In this document: in pieces, positions 1 to 7,580 of the stretch
How positions within the stretch are numbered: the first letter of the stretch is position 1
How the letters are laid out: each line of letters starts with the position of its first letter
Assembly (NCBI GenBank): GCA_031268395.1
Contig: JAIRXI010000236.1
Coordinates: 1 to 24,151 of the forward strand
Direction: 5' to 3'
Origin: Tannerella sp.
GTDB taxonomy: Bacteria; Bacteroidota; Bacteroidia; Bacteroidales; Tannerellaceae
DNA length: 24,151 nt
Program-made: the position numbers and the translations under genes
The notes under the pieces: generated by a model
Databases searched by the model: none
What the model saw: only the letters and a program-made list of their open reading frames with translations
What the model was told of the DNA's origin: nothing

Positions 1-194
1 GTCGAAACACCCGCTCCTCCAGTCACCCCTTCGGTCGATTTCGGTCGCCCCCCGTCGACTTCGGTCGAAGCGCCCCCGACCGCAACAGCGCCCGCCGTTC
101 TCGAATCGTCGCCGTCAATCCGAAGCCACTGCTCCGAATCCCGTTGCGTAATAGTCCCGATTATATCCTCCGGGTTATTGTAAACTCCATTCAT
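1..194 (-). CDS. Partial phage-block protein, C-terminus beyond the left edge
   Basis: An open frame starts at an ATG at 192-194 and runs leftward out of the window, so only about 64 N-terminal residues are visible (MNGVYNNPEDIIGTITQRDS at the start). The ATG overlaps the stop codon of the upstream 222-aa gene in an ATGA arrangement. This translationally coupled layout is typical of phage structural operons and is the main reason to call it real. After about residue 30 the sequence becomes rich in Gly, Thr, Ser and Val, and its DNA carries repeated TTCGGTCG words. I do not recognise the family. Its position after a probable internal virion protein suggests another virion or tail-associated protein, but that is inference only. 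Confidence 0.5.
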   Translation of the reverse strand, partial: MNGVYNNPEDIIGTITQRDSEQWLRIDGDDSRTAGAVAVGGASTEVDGGRPKSTEGVTGGAGVS

Positions 195-859
195 ACCTTC
201 CCATCATAATAAATACCATAGCTACCGTCATACCGCCGCTTCGACCCAGTCGTCTCTGAAGTCCCAGTCGTCTCTGAAGTCGCCCCGACCCCCGCGCCTC
301 CCGCTCTTCCCGCGGCCACGCCAAGCCCCTGTTGCGTGAGATTATCAAAACTCCGCGCTTCCTGCTGCGTAATCCCAACCCTCATTCTGTCGAGTTCGGA
401 CTGCTGCCTGTTTATCCCATCCTCGCGGGCGAAGAACTGCGCCTCGTTGCGAGCTTTCTTCTGGTCGCCCATAGCCGCGAGGTTACTCAGCGTCGTCGCC
501 ATCGAGCGGGTAGAAGCCGCCTTCGACGCGGCGACGGCCCCCGGAGTAGCCCCCGTCACCGCCGCGCTGTTCGTCGTTATCCTGCGTTCGCGGTCAAGCG
601 CGTCGCGCTGCTGCTTCAACACGCGCTGAGCCTCCGACGTCTGAAGATAATCCTCCGCCTGCGACGACCGGTACCACGCCCTGTTCTCCGCCGCGCGCGC
701 ATCCTGTTTCGACTGCATATCCCCAATCCGGCCCTTCGCCTCGTTATTCTTAATTGCGGAACCCGCCATTCCGGCCGCCGCCACTCCCAGGCCAACCAGC
801 AGCAACGGCAATATCGCCATCTGCACGCCCTCCACTCCAAATATCATTTCGTACCACAT
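191..859 (-). CDS. Probable phage internal virion / core protein (222 aa)
   Basis: The protein opens with a hydrophobic, Gly/Ala-rich stretch (residues about 14-35). A long helical segment rich in Ala, Gln, Arg and Glu follows (about 40-175), then a Gly/Thr tail containing the 6-residue unit TSETTG twice. A membrane-active N-terminus followed by an Ala/Gln/Arg-rich helical rod resembles T7 gp14-like internal virion proteins and other DNA-ejection proteins. That is a composition and layout match, not a motif match. The first ATG (859) has no ribosome-binding site. An internal ATG at 820 (MAILPLLLVG) has GGAG upstream, so the true protein may be 13 residues shorter. It lies downstream of the capsid gene's terminator and couples by ATGA to the next gene. 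Confidence 0.6.
   Translation of the reverse strand: MWYEMIFGVEGVQMAILPLLLVGLGVAAAGMAGSAIKNNEAKGRIGDMQSKQDARAAENRAWYRSSQAEDYLQTSEAQRVLKQQRDALDRERRITTNSAAVTGATPGAVAASKAASTRSMATTLSNLAAMGDQKKARNEAQFFAREDGINRQQSELDRMRVGITQQEARSFDNLTQQGLGVAAGRAGGAGVGATSETTGTSETTGSKRRYDGSYGIYYDGKV
245..280 (-). repeat. Perfect 2 x 18-bp in-frame tandem repeat
   Basis: The word CCCAGTCGTCTCTGAAGT occurs twice back to back (245-262 and 263-280). It encodes the duplicated TSETTG hexapeptide near the C-terminus of the 222-aa phage protein. Because the copies are identical at the DNA level, the duplication is recent or prone to slippage. Confidence 0.9.
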
Positions 860-872
860 ACCATTTTATTTT

Positions 873-942
873 AATTGAGAATTGAGAATTGACAATTGAG
901 AATTTTTAATTGTCAATTATCAATTATCAATTCTCAATTGAT
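873..942. repeat. AATTGAG-type heptanucleotide array (10 units)
   Basis: Ten consecutive 7-bp units, all beginning AATT, are in exact register: AATTGAG x2, AATTGAC, AATTGAG, AATTTTT, AATTGTC, AATTATC x2, AATTCTC and AATTGAT. The left half reads largely as the reverse complement of the right half (for example AATTGACAATT at 887-897 against AATTGTCAATT at 908-918), so the array can also fold as a hairpin. It fills the gap between the terminator of the capsid genes and the 222-aa gene. Two other heptad families occur in this window (7507-7527, and 7544-7565 with 23978-24005). Confidence 0.9.
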
Positions 943-943
943 T

Positions 944-979
944 AAAAAAAGCCGCCGCAGTACTTATCCCTACGGCGGC
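944..979 (-). terminator. Rho-independent terminator after the capsid / 141-aa genes
   Basis: Read on the minus strand, a GCCGCCG/CGGCGGC 7-bp stem (951-957 with 973-979) is followed directly by seven T (944-950). It lies about 45 bp past the stop of the 141-aa gene. It should end the capsid transcript before the 222-aa gene, which then needs readthrough or its own promoter. Confidence 0.85.
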
Positions 980-1023
980 CCCACCCTCATAAACAATCTT
1001 TAAACACAACTCACAGATAAAAC

Positions 1024-1449
1024 CTATGGCTTATTTCCGGAGGACTCAAGCATCCTCTCCAGTTCGGGAAACAAAAGATTCAATTCTTTAGCCGCCTTAA
1101 TGATCGACCTGGGATTAATCATCCTCTTTACCGGTACCCCATAGTCCTTTGCAAGAATTTCTTTCGCCTCCTGAAAGGAGCTTATCGCCGCATATACGGC
1201 GGCATCCTTCGGCGGAACATCTTCCGGTAAGGGTTCGCTATCGTCAAACTCTTCCGACAGATATATCGTACCGTCCTTAAACAGTGCGGTATCTTCGATC
1301 TGCCCCTGCAGCTTCGCGTCATCCGTCACGTACGTCTTGTGCGTCCCCTTAAACTCTACCGAAACCTCCCGTCCGTTACCCACCTGTATAGGCATACACA
1401 GATGCGTATAAGCGTCGCTCACCTTATATATTTTCAGTATCTTTCCCAT
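1024..1449 (-). CDS. Small phage structural-block protein (141 aa), function unknown
   Basis: Encoded 3 bp after the capsid stop and ended by a strong terminator, so it is almost certainly co-transcribed with the capsid gene. The N-terminal half is predicted beta-rich (GREVSVEFKGTHKTYVTDD region, then LQGQIEDTALFKDGTIYL). An acidic proline linker (about residues 70-82) and a helical C-terminal part (about 85-140) follow. Small proteins of this kind next to the capsid gene are common in Bacteroidetes phages, and may be decoration, head-completion or scaffold-related proteins. I cannot place this one in a named family. No signal peptide or membrane segment is seen. The coding sequence looks intact. 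Confidence 0.7.
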   Translation of the reverse strand: MGKILKIYKVSDAYTHLCMPIQVGNGREVSVEFKGTHKTYVTDDAKLQGQIEDTALFKDGTIYLSEEFDDSEPLPEDVPPKDAAVYAAISSFQEAKEILAKDYGVPVKRMINPRSIIKAAKELNLLFPELERMLESSGNKP

Positions 1450-1452
1450 ACG

Positions 1453-3042
1453 CTACACGATTCCCAGTATTGAAGGCGCAACCAGGTCCACAATGCAATG
1501 CGCCTCGTCATTCAGCGAGCTTACCGCAAGGCGCTGGATAAATACGCGAAGCATACTGTCGCTCTCAAGGTCGGCCAGCGCATCTTTCGTCCGCACGCGG
1601 CGGCCGCTGTCATAAACCTGCAAATAGTCAGGGTCTATGATTAACGCGCGGTAATCCCATCCCAGATCCTCAAACGAAGGCTCCTGAATCACATACAGCG
1701 TGCCGAACGAACTGTCAATGCCGTCGAACGTCATGTCAAACAGCTCCTTTTTGCCCGGAAGACGGCGCAGGTGAGTCACATTCATCGCGTCGAACATCTC
1801 AAGCAGATTGCGCCCGCAAAGCATCAGTTTGCGCTTGTTCGTAGCCGTTCCGCCAAAGGAAAAATTCATCATCGTCGCCACGCGCGACTCCGACAGTGTC
1901 GCCGCGCCGATTGATGCCGCCGCAGGGTCTATAACAAAACGCTTCGGTACCTGATAAGCCAGACCCTCCGTAAAATACACATTCTCCTGCTGATCAATAT
2001 GCTTGTTTCTTGTACGGAGAACCGTAGCCGCTCCGTTACCCAGCAAACTGATATTCTGCTCGCGCTTATGCTGGAATACGCCAAGCTCCTGAATATCCTC
2101 CATCGTCCATTCATAACGCTTGTTCGCGTTCTTGAACAGGTTCGACATCTGAATCTGCAGGATAAATTTCTGCATGAACTGCGTTTTCAGTTCGGGAAAC
2201 GCCGAGAAATTCGCCGTCCGAACCTGCGTCTCCGAGCAGGCCACGCCCGATCGCGTCAACTTCGTATTCACCGCTATCGCCGGAATCATCCGAGGCGACG
2301 TTGCGCTCGCCTGACTCCCGTTCACCGCCTTCACGATAGGCTTGTTACTGTTCGAGATGTCCACAACATACAACTGCAGCTGACTGCGGGGATCAACCGT
2401 CGCCGTACCCGGATAATATCCGTTAATACCGCGTACGAGAATTGTACTCTCCGGCTGGAACAGCGCATTATCATTCGTGTCAAGTTCCGTCATCTCATTC
2501 CCGGCGGCGATAGCCGTTTTCAGCGTCGTCGTCATCCCCGGAAGACTGGCCATGGCGTTATCCACGCCCGGACCCGCCTTTATCTTGCGTTTAATAGCCG
2601 GTACTTTCCTGCCGCTTGCATCCGTCACTTCCGCATTCAGTATCGACACGAAGGGATTCGTAAACGGAAAAAGCTTCATCACCTCATTAACCTCATTAAG
2701 AATAAGGTCAATCTGTTCCTCCTCCGCCGTAGTAACCGACGCCCCCCTGTTAGAGCCTTTTGTATACGAATTAGCGTCATACAGCGCATTCCCGTTAGCG
2801 TCGACCGAGGCCGGGATATTAGCTTCGCCATGCATCACCACGCCCTCGGCATGTCCGTCGTTCGTCGCGCCCGACGGCAAAGTCTGACCGGACGCAGGCT
2901 CCGTAATCACTGCGCCCCCCATTGCGCCCCCCGCCGGAGCAGCCGCAGCAAGCAACATCCCGCCTGCCATTGGCAGAACAAGCATAACCGCCACACACAG
3001 CCCCGCCAACAAAATCTGAATAAATAAATCTCTCTTTCTCAT
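1453..3042 (-). CDS. Probable phage major capsid protein (HK97 fold, SU10/DUF5309-like) with hydrophobic N-terminus
   Basis: A 529-aa protein. From about residue 105 it reads like the Bacteroidetes branch of HK97-fold capsids. It has a 'NEVMKLFPFTNPFVSIL' segment near the start of the domain, an 'LVRGINGY' strand, and a 'QFMQKFILQIQMSNLFKNANK' long helix leading to 'EWTMEDIQELGVF'. 'FSFGGTATNKRKLMLCGRNLL' and 'IIDPDYLQVY' follow near the C-terminus. This is recognition by overall pattern; I ran no search. Residues about 6-45 form a signal-peptide or membrane-anchor-like stretch (basic MRKR, then a Leu/Val/Ala/Gly run), which is odd for a cytoplasmic capsid. A shorter start at an internal Met (residue 41 or 70) would remove it. 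The ATG lies inside the first bases of the repeat at 3041-3230, and I see no good promoter upstream. The 141-aa gene follows after 3 bp. Confidence 0.7.
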   Translation of the reverse strand: MRKRDLFIQILLAGLCVAVMLVLPMAGGMLLAAAAPAGGAMGGAVITEPASGQTLPSGATNDGHAEGVVMHGEANIPASVDANGNALYDANSYTKGSNRGASVTTAEEEQIDLILNEVNEVMKLFPFTNPFVSILNAEVTDASGRKVPAIKRKIKAGPGVDNAMASLPGMTTTLKTAIAAGNEMTELDTNDNALFQPESTILVRGINGYYPGTATVDPRSQLQLYVVDISNSNKPIVKAVNGSQASATSPRMIPAIAVNTKLTRSGVACSETQVRTANFSAFPELKTQFMQKFILQIQMSNLFKNANKRYEWTMEDIQELGVFQHKREQNISLLGNGAATVLRTRNKHIDQQENVYFTEGLAYQVPKRFVIDPAAASIGAATLSESRVATMMNFSFGGTATNKRKLMLCGRNLLEMFDAMNVTHLRRLPGKKELFDMTFDGIDSSFGTLYVIQEPSFEDLGWDYRALIIDPDYLQVYDSGRRVRTKDALADLESDSMLRVFIQRLAVSSLNDEAHCIVDLVAPSILGIV

Positions 3043-3230
3043 AAGCCCAAAATGTCCATTAGAACATAATAATCTGATAATACGTATTATAATGTTTTTA
3101 CTTTCTAATGGACACCATTAGAAAATGTAAGATGTAACAAGCATATAATAAGAAATATACAGTGCATTAATTCATGAAAAACAGATACCTTTTTGAGGAA
3201 TTAATGCGCTAATGGACATTTTGGGTTTAT
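3041..3230. repeat. MITE-like palindromic element between rarA and the capsid gene
   Basis: Two 22-bp ends (3041-3062 and 3209-3230) form an inverted repeat with one mismatch, around the perfect 17-mer CCCAAAATGTCCATTAG. Between them lie three more palindromes. The first is ATAATACGTATTAT (3077-3090). The second is TCTAATGG-ACA-CCATTAGA (3104-3122), a copy of the end motif. The third is a 10-bp stem GCATTAATTC/GAATTAATGC (3164-3173 with 3198-3207). No coding sequence is present. The same 17-mer bounds the element at 7479-8050. The large hairpin may also act as a terminator or insulator after rarA. Confidence 0.8.
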
Positions 3231-3241
3231 TTCGCACCCTT

Positions 3242-4564
3242 TCAAGGAGGGATGTGTTTGGATTCCGTATCCCGGTGCGAGTCCGGCTGGCCGTACCGTT
3301 CGCCCCAGAGCTGTTGCATCCGTTCGATCAGTTTGCTTTCGGCCGGATTGGACTGACCTTTCCACAGGCGACGGCGCTGCACTTCGTCCGGCAGGAAATC
3401 CTGGCGGACGAAGTGCCCTTCGTAATCGTGCGCATACTTGTAGTTTTTGCCGTAATTCAAGTCCTTCATCAGCGCGGTGGGCGCATTGCGCAGGTGGAGC
3501 GGCACCGGCAGGTCGCCCGTTTCGCCGACAAGCGCCATCGCTTCGTCGATGGCCAGGTATGCCGAATTGCTTTTCGGGCAGCAGGCCAGGTATACGGTTG
3601 TTTCTGCAAGGATGATGCGCCCTTCGGGCCAGCCGATCTTTTTGAGCGCGTCGAAGCAGGCGTTGGCCAGCAGCAGCGCATTGGGATTGGCCAGGCCGAT
3701 GTCTTCGGCGGCCAGGATCAGCAGCCGGCGGGCAATAAATTCAGGGTCTTCGCCGCCGGCCACCATCCGCGCCAGCCAGTATACGGCCGCGTCCGGATCG
3801 CTGCCCCGGACAGACTTGATGAAGGCCGAGATGATGTCATAGTGCATCTCGCCGCCCTTGTCGTATGCCGCCGGGTTTTCCTGCAGTCGCTCGACTACCT
3901 TTTCATCCGTGATTTCGATCAGCCGGCCGTCTTCTTCCGCGCCGGCAACCAGTTCCAGGATGTTCAGCAGTTTGCGGGCGTCGCCGCCGGCATAGCGGAG
4001 CAGGGCGGCCGTTTCCTTCACCCGGATGTCTTTCCGTTTCAGTACCACGTCTTCCGAAATGGCTTTCCGCAGCAGGGCGAGCAGGTCGTCTCCGTCCAGC
4101 GGTTTGAGGGTGTATACCTGGCAGCGCGACAGGAGGGGGCGGATGATCTCGAACGACGGGTTTTCCGTGGTGGCTCCGATCAGCGTTACAATGCCCGTTT
4201 CCACGGCATGGAGCAGCGAGTCCTGCTGCGACTTGCTGAAGCGGTGGATTTCGTCGATAAAGAGGATGGGCGAGCGGGTTGCCTGGAAGAGGGGATTGCT
4301 TTTGGCCCGGTCAATGACTTCGCGCACGTCTTTTACGCCCGCGCTGATGGCGCTCAGTGTGTGGAAGGGGCATTCCAGCCGGTGGGCGATGATTTGCGCC
4401 AGCGTCGTTTTGCCGACGCCCGGCGGCCCCCACATGATGAACGACGGCACGCGGCCGGCGTCGATCATCCGGCGCAATGCCGCCTGTGTACCCGTCAGGT
4501 GCTTCTGGCCGATGTAGTCGTCCAGTTTTCGGGGTCTCATTCTTTCTGCTAACGGTTGGCTCAT
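3242..4564 (-). CDS. rarA: Replication-associated recombination protein A (MgsA/WRNIP1 family AAA+ ATPase)
   Basis: RarA is a cytoplasmic AAA+ ATPase that acts at stalled replication forks and single-stranded DNA gaps, and is related to clamp-loader ATPases. The 440-aa product has the usual family length. It shows Walker A GPPGVGKT (46-53), Walker B ILFIDEIHRF (100-109), sensor 1 GATTEN (130-135) and an arginine-finger LLSR (about 144-147). The C-terminal tetramerisation region with YAGGDARKLLN and LARMVAGGEDPEFIARRL follows. The start MSQPLAERMRP matches the family and lies 18 bp from a good -7 box. The gene stops 11 bp from the palindromic repeat that separates it from the phage block. Confidence 0.96.
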   Translation of the reverse strand: MSQPLAERMRPRKLDDYIGQKHLTGTQAALRRMIDAGRVPSFIMWGPPGVGKTTLAQIIAHRLECPFHTLSAISAGVKDVREVIDRAKSNPLFQATRSPILFIDEIHRFSKSQQDSLLHAVETGIVTLIGATTENPSFEIIRPLLSRCQVYTLKPLDGDDLLALLRKAISEDVVLKRKDIRVKETAALLRYAGGDARKLLNILELVAGAEEDGRLIEITDEKVVERLQENPAAYDKGGEMHYDIISAFIKSVRGSDPDAAVYWLARMVAGGEDPEFIARRLLILAAEDIGLANPNALLLANACFDALKKIGWPEGRIILAETTVYLACCPKSNSAYLAIDEAMALVGETGDLPVPLHLRNAPTALMKDLNYGKNYKYAHDYEGHFVRQDFLPDEVQRRRLWKGQSNPAESKLIERMQQLWGERYGQPDSHRDTESKHIPP

Positions 4565-4582
4565 TCTTTCGGGTTAGGGATG

Positions 4583-4590
4583 CAAATGTA
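4583..4590 (-). promoter_or_regulatory. rarA promoter, -7 box TACATTTG
   Basis: On the minus strand TACATTTG matches the Bacteroidetes primary sigma factor -7 consensus TAnnTTTG exactly. It lies 18 bp before the rarA ATG, so the 5' leader is very short. No clear -33 TTG is seen at the expected distance. Confidence 0.6.
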
Positions 4591-4615
4591 GCGAATATTT
4601 GAATGGCCGGTTTCT

Positions 4616-7186
4616 TCAGAAGGAAAATTCTATTTTCATCCGCAAGCCACGGCCGGGCGTATGCGGGTGGTTGCGGTACGAAAGACGCCATACATAGTCC
4701 AGGCGCAGGACTTTGAAGATGTTGTCGACGCCGATGCCGGCTTCCATGTAGGGGCCTTCCGTCATCAGGTAGCTGTTTGCCGGAAAGCGGTAAAGTCCCG
4801 CGCCGTTTTCGGCCGGGCTGTTCCTGTCACTCAGGCTGCCATACCAGCCCCGGAAGGAGAAGACCTCGCGCAGTTTCAGGTATTTGACGAGCGGGAGACG
4901 GTTGAGCAGCGAACCGTTTGCGAACCAGGAAAGTTCCCACGATACATGCCGGTCGTTGATAAATTCCATGGGATCCATCAGCGTATACGATTCCGGCTCG
5001 ATGCTGTAGGAAAGGTTGGCATTCGGAATGATCAGCAGCGGCCAGGGCGCCCTGTCCCACACCGCGCCGGCCTGACCGTACAGGTCCACGTATCCGAAGG
5101 GCGACATCCAGAAGCGTTTCCGGATGCCGAGGTCGGTACGGTTGTAACGGTATTCGGAGCCGAGCAGTCCTTTGGGCGAATAGATATGGCTCAGGGTAAA
5201 TATGGGCGCATCCAGCGTAATGGGGTAGCGGTAATTGCGCGACTGGTAAAACTTTTCGTCCGGCGCCCAGCGCACTTTTCCTTCAATCTGGGCGGAGTGA
5301 TAGCCGCCGGCCGGGACGGTGGCGCCGTCGGGCAGGATCTTTTCAAAGGGGATGTCCGGCGTGGCCCATTCCGTCACGTGACGCGCCGAAAGGCCATATC
5401 CCCAGCCGTTGTAGCGCTCGTGCCAGTAGCTCAGTTCGGCGGTCCGCATATACGTAATCAGGTTGTTGCGTCGCCGTTTCAGCATCATGAAAAGATTGTC
5501 GGGATTGGTATAGAGGTAGTGCTGCCCGACCTGGTTGATGTCGTGCTTGAATTCGGCCCGCAGGTAGTGGAAAGGATACTCCTTGCGGAAAGACTTCTTG
5601 TCGTTGAAGGAATACTCCAGGATAAGATCACCCTTGAGTTTCCGGTCTCCGGCGCCCCAGGCCAGGTAGCCGTCCGCGAAGAGGCGGCGGCTGAGGTTGA
5701 CCGTTGTCGTTCCGCCGATGCGGAAGCGGGCGCCTTCCAGCGAATTGCCGCTGATGAACGTGTTCACCGGCCCGAACTCGAACTTGCTGTCTGTTTCGGA
5801 CGTCTGGACATATCCGTTGATCAGCGTACCGGCGACTTTTTCCGTCCAGAAGTAGGCCGGTATGGCCCGCAGGCGTTCCATCATCCTGTCTACGGACGTC
5901 TCCTGTATCTCCTTTTCCCTGACCCGGCGGGCACGCCAGAAAGCGTCCGGCTGCCTGCGGGCCTCGTCCGACTCCACGACCGGCGCCCCCTCTCCGAAGA
6001 CGGCCAACTCTCCGGGCGGTGCAAAGGAATGGTTATGGTAGAGGCATATCCGGCGGGCGTAGAATCCTTTGGACTTTTCGGTGATCCGGAACTCCACGAC
6101 GATGTCGTTTTTGGTCATCAGCCGGGTCCGGCGGTCTCCGGTACGGTCGAAGCGCTGTTCGATCGTCATGTGGCCCACGTAGTTCAGGTTGATAGCCTTC
6201 GGCACGTTCAGGACAGCCCGCTTCACGAAACAGGTCGAGTCGAGCGTGATATAAAGATGCCCGGTGAACCCGAACGATTCCGAATGGTAGGGCACGAAGG
6301 CCAGCTCTGCACACGGTTCGCTGTCGATGTCCAGGGTGTCGAGCAGGTAATATTTGTAGAAATAGGGCGCAAACGAAGCCAGCGGACTGACAAATCGGTT
6401 CAGGAACAGCGGGACGTTGTCCTGGAAAATGTCGACTTCCCGGAATACCTCCTCAATAAACTGCCGGGTACCGTCTTCGGGGAGGATGTCGATCAGGCCG
6501 TTGCGCCGGTGTCCCTGGACGACCTGCTTTTCCGAGCGCGGCGACTTCCGGAAGTATGTTGTCCCGACGATCTCCTCGTCGAAGACGGGCAGTATTGTTT
6601 TGCCGGTGACGGCCGACGTGTCCACATAGTCGAAAATAAAATCAATTCGCTTGTATATCCAGTTGTTTCGGGCCTTTGCCTCGTCGAAATCGTTCCGGGC
6701 CAGGATTTTCTGTTCATAAGTATCGTAGCTGAAATAGTCCCGGCTGCGCGGGTCGTTCAGGTTGCGCCGGTTGATGGCCTGTTCGATCAGTTCCACCGCC
6801 GGGTTGTTTTTCCGGGAATAGCGTTCTTTACCGGGATTCACCACCACATCGGCCAACTGGTAGATGACGGGCTGCAGGCGTATCGCCAGCCGGCTGGCGC
6901 CGGCCGGCACGGGTTGCCGGTATTCCGCGTAGCCTACGGCCGAAGCAACCAGCAGGGCGCTGTCTGACTGTGCCCGGAAGGAAAAATATCCGTCGCCGTC
7001 GGTTGCCGTCCCGAAGGTTGTACCTTTCAGGTAGACCGACACGCCGGGCAGGGCTTCGTCCGTCAGCGAATCCGTGACATGCCCTTCCACCTGAACCGTG
7101 CGCTGTGCATAGCCGTCTGTACCACAGACGGCTAAACAGATGAGCAGTAAAAATAACGCAGTCGCCGGATGATTCCCTGTTTTCAT
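4616..7186 (-). CDS. DUF5686 outer-membrane protein with carboxypeptidase-like regulatory domain
   Basis: An 856-aa exported protein. A signal peptide (about 1-27, ending GYAQ) comes first. A carboxypeptidase D regulatory-like beta-sandwich follows (about 30-115: VEGHVTDSLTDEALPGVSVYLKGT, DGYFSF), then the conserved linker LADVVVNPGKERYSRKNNPAVELI. The rest is the long DUF5686 region. The last half is rich in alternating aromatic strands and ends in IEFSF with a terminal Phe, as outer-membrane beta-barrels do. The architecture resembles SusC/TonB-dependent proteins without a recognisable plug. The family's function is unknown; it is common in Bacteroidetes and presumed to act at the cell envelope. 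It has its own promoter and is followed after 51 bp by rarA on the same strand. Confidence 0.88.
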   Translation of the reverse strand: MKTGNHPATALFLLLICLAVCGTDGYAQRTVQVEGHVTDSLTDEALPGVSVYLKGTTFGTATDGDGYFSFRAQSDSALLVASAVGYAEYRQPVPAGASRLAIRLQPVIYQLADVVVNPGKERYSRKNNPAVELIEQAINRRNLNDPRSRDYFSYDTYEQKILARNDFDEAKARNNWIYKRIDFIFDYVDTSAVTGKTILPVFDEEIVGTTYFRKSPRSEKQVVQGHRRNGLIDILPEDGTRQFIEEVFREVDIFQDNVPLFLNRFVSPLASFAPYFYKYYLLDTLDIDSEPCAELAFVPYHSESFGFTGHLYITLDSTCFVKRAVLNVPKAINLNYVGHMTIEQRFDRTGDRRTRLMTKNDIVVEFRITEKSKGFYARRICLYHNHSFAPPGELAVFGEGAPVVESDEARRQPDAFWRARRVREKEIQETSVDRMMERLRAIPAYFWTEKVAGTLINGYVQTSETDSKFEFGPVNTFISGNSLEGARFRIGGTTTVNLSRRLFADGYLAWGAGDRKLKGDLILEYSFNDKKSFRKEYPFHYLRAEFKHDINQVGQHYLYTNPDNLFMMLKRRRNNLITYMRTAELSYWHERYNGWGYGLSARHVTEWATPDIPFEKILPDGATVPAGGYHSAQIEGKVRWAPDEKFYQSRNYRYPITLDAPIFTLSHIYSPKGLLGSEYRYNRTDLGIRKRFWMSPFGYVDLYGQAGAVWDRAPWPLLIIPNANLSYSIEPESYTLMDPMEFINDRHVSWELSWFANGSLLNRLPLVKYLKLREVFSFRGWYGSLSDRNSPAENGAGLYRFPANSYLMTEGPYMEAGIGVDNIFKVLRLDYVWRLSYRNHPHTPGRGLRMKIEFSF

Positions 7187-7221
7187 TTCCCGTACTTAAT
7201 ACCCCTGTGATTAATGCGTTG

Positions 7222-7251
7222 CAAAAGTCGGATTTATTTTCCGGATGGCAA
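7222..7251 (-). promoter_or_regulatory. Promoter of the DUF5686 gene
   Basis: On the minus strand, -33 TTG (7249-7251) and -7 GACTTTTG (7222-7229; one mismatch to TAnnTTTG) are separated by 19 bp, the usual Bacteroidetes spacing. The start codon lies 35 bp downstream. Confidence 0.5.
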
Positions 7252-7353
7252 TGGTTCTTATCATGGTTAAATTAGTCGGAATATAGCTTTTTAACAGGGT
7301 TTGAAAGGGAGAAATTGGACGTTTTCCTGTCGTGTGCGGAAGACGGAGATTCA

Positions 7354-7401
7354 AACACGGAGGACACAGCGAGGACGGATTTTCTTTGTGTCCTCCGTGT
7401 T
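7354..7401. repeat. 15-bp perfect inverted repeat (hairpin) in intergenic DNA
   Basis: AACACGGAGGACACA (7354-7368) pairs perfectly with TGTGTCCTCCGTGTT (7387-7401) across an 18-base loop. No T-run follows on either strand, so it is not a standard terminator. Just upstream, 7325-7343 is a degraded match to TCCTGTCATGTCCGGAAGA at 7891-7909. This repeat family therefore extends beyond the 7479-8050 element. The rest of 7252-7478 holds no gene that I can support. Confidence 0.75.
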
Positions 7402-7506
7402 CCCATGTTGAAAATAAACGGGAAAGGACACAGAGACGCATCCTGCAAATGCGAGGCAACACTTCTTATGTTATTTATCCCAAAATGTCCATTAGACGCT
7501 TCAGCC

Positions 7507-7527
7507 GTTGAAAGTTGAAAGTAGAAA
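7507..7527. repeat. GTTGAAA heptanucleotide array (3 units)
   Basis: GTTGAAA, GTTGAAA and GTAGAAA follow each other in register. It is the same 7-bp periodicity as the AATTGAG array at 873-942, in a different sequence family. Confidence 0.75.
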
Positions 7528-7543
7528 ATTAAATACACAATGC

Positions 7544-7565
7544 CCCCGTTCATCGTTCATCGTTA
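7544..7565. repeat. GTTCATC heptanucleotide array, copy 1
   Basis: CCCC followed by GTTCATC, GTTCATC and GTTA. The reverse complement of 23978-24005 gives the same motif with three units (CCCC, GTTCATC, GTTTATC, GTTCATC, GTTA). This is therefore a dispersed repeat with variable unit number. Confidence 0.85.
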
Positions 7566-7580
7566 CTGGAAGACGCCCTG

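Noticed and set aside
873..942. CRISPR-like array
   Set aside because: The repeats are 7 bp with no spacers, so this is a simple tandem heptamer array.
1..3042. Integrated microvirus (Bacteroidetes Microviridae) as the source of the phage block
   Set aside because: Such prophages exist in this phylum and a 222-aa pilot-like protein might suggest one. However, the 529-aa protein reads as an HK97-type capsid, not the jelly-roll VP1, and no replication initiator is visible.
3077..3090. ATAATACGTATTAT as a XerCD dif-type attachment site
   Set aside because: It is a symmetric AT-rich palindrome without recognisable XerC and XerD arms around a 6-bp spacer, and no second copy is seen in the window.
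4661..6967. A 768-aa plus-strand frame opposite the DUF5686 gene
   Set aside because: Shadow of the DUF5686 coding sequence; Arg/Val/Gly-rich translation with no motif. The same holds for the frames opposite rarA (3212-4552), lipB/mtgA (11863-13221) and paaK (15391-16683).
7354..7401. Terminator for the DUF5686 gene or its neighbour
   Set aside because: The hairpin lies upstream of the DUF5686 promoter on the minus strand and has no T-run on either side.
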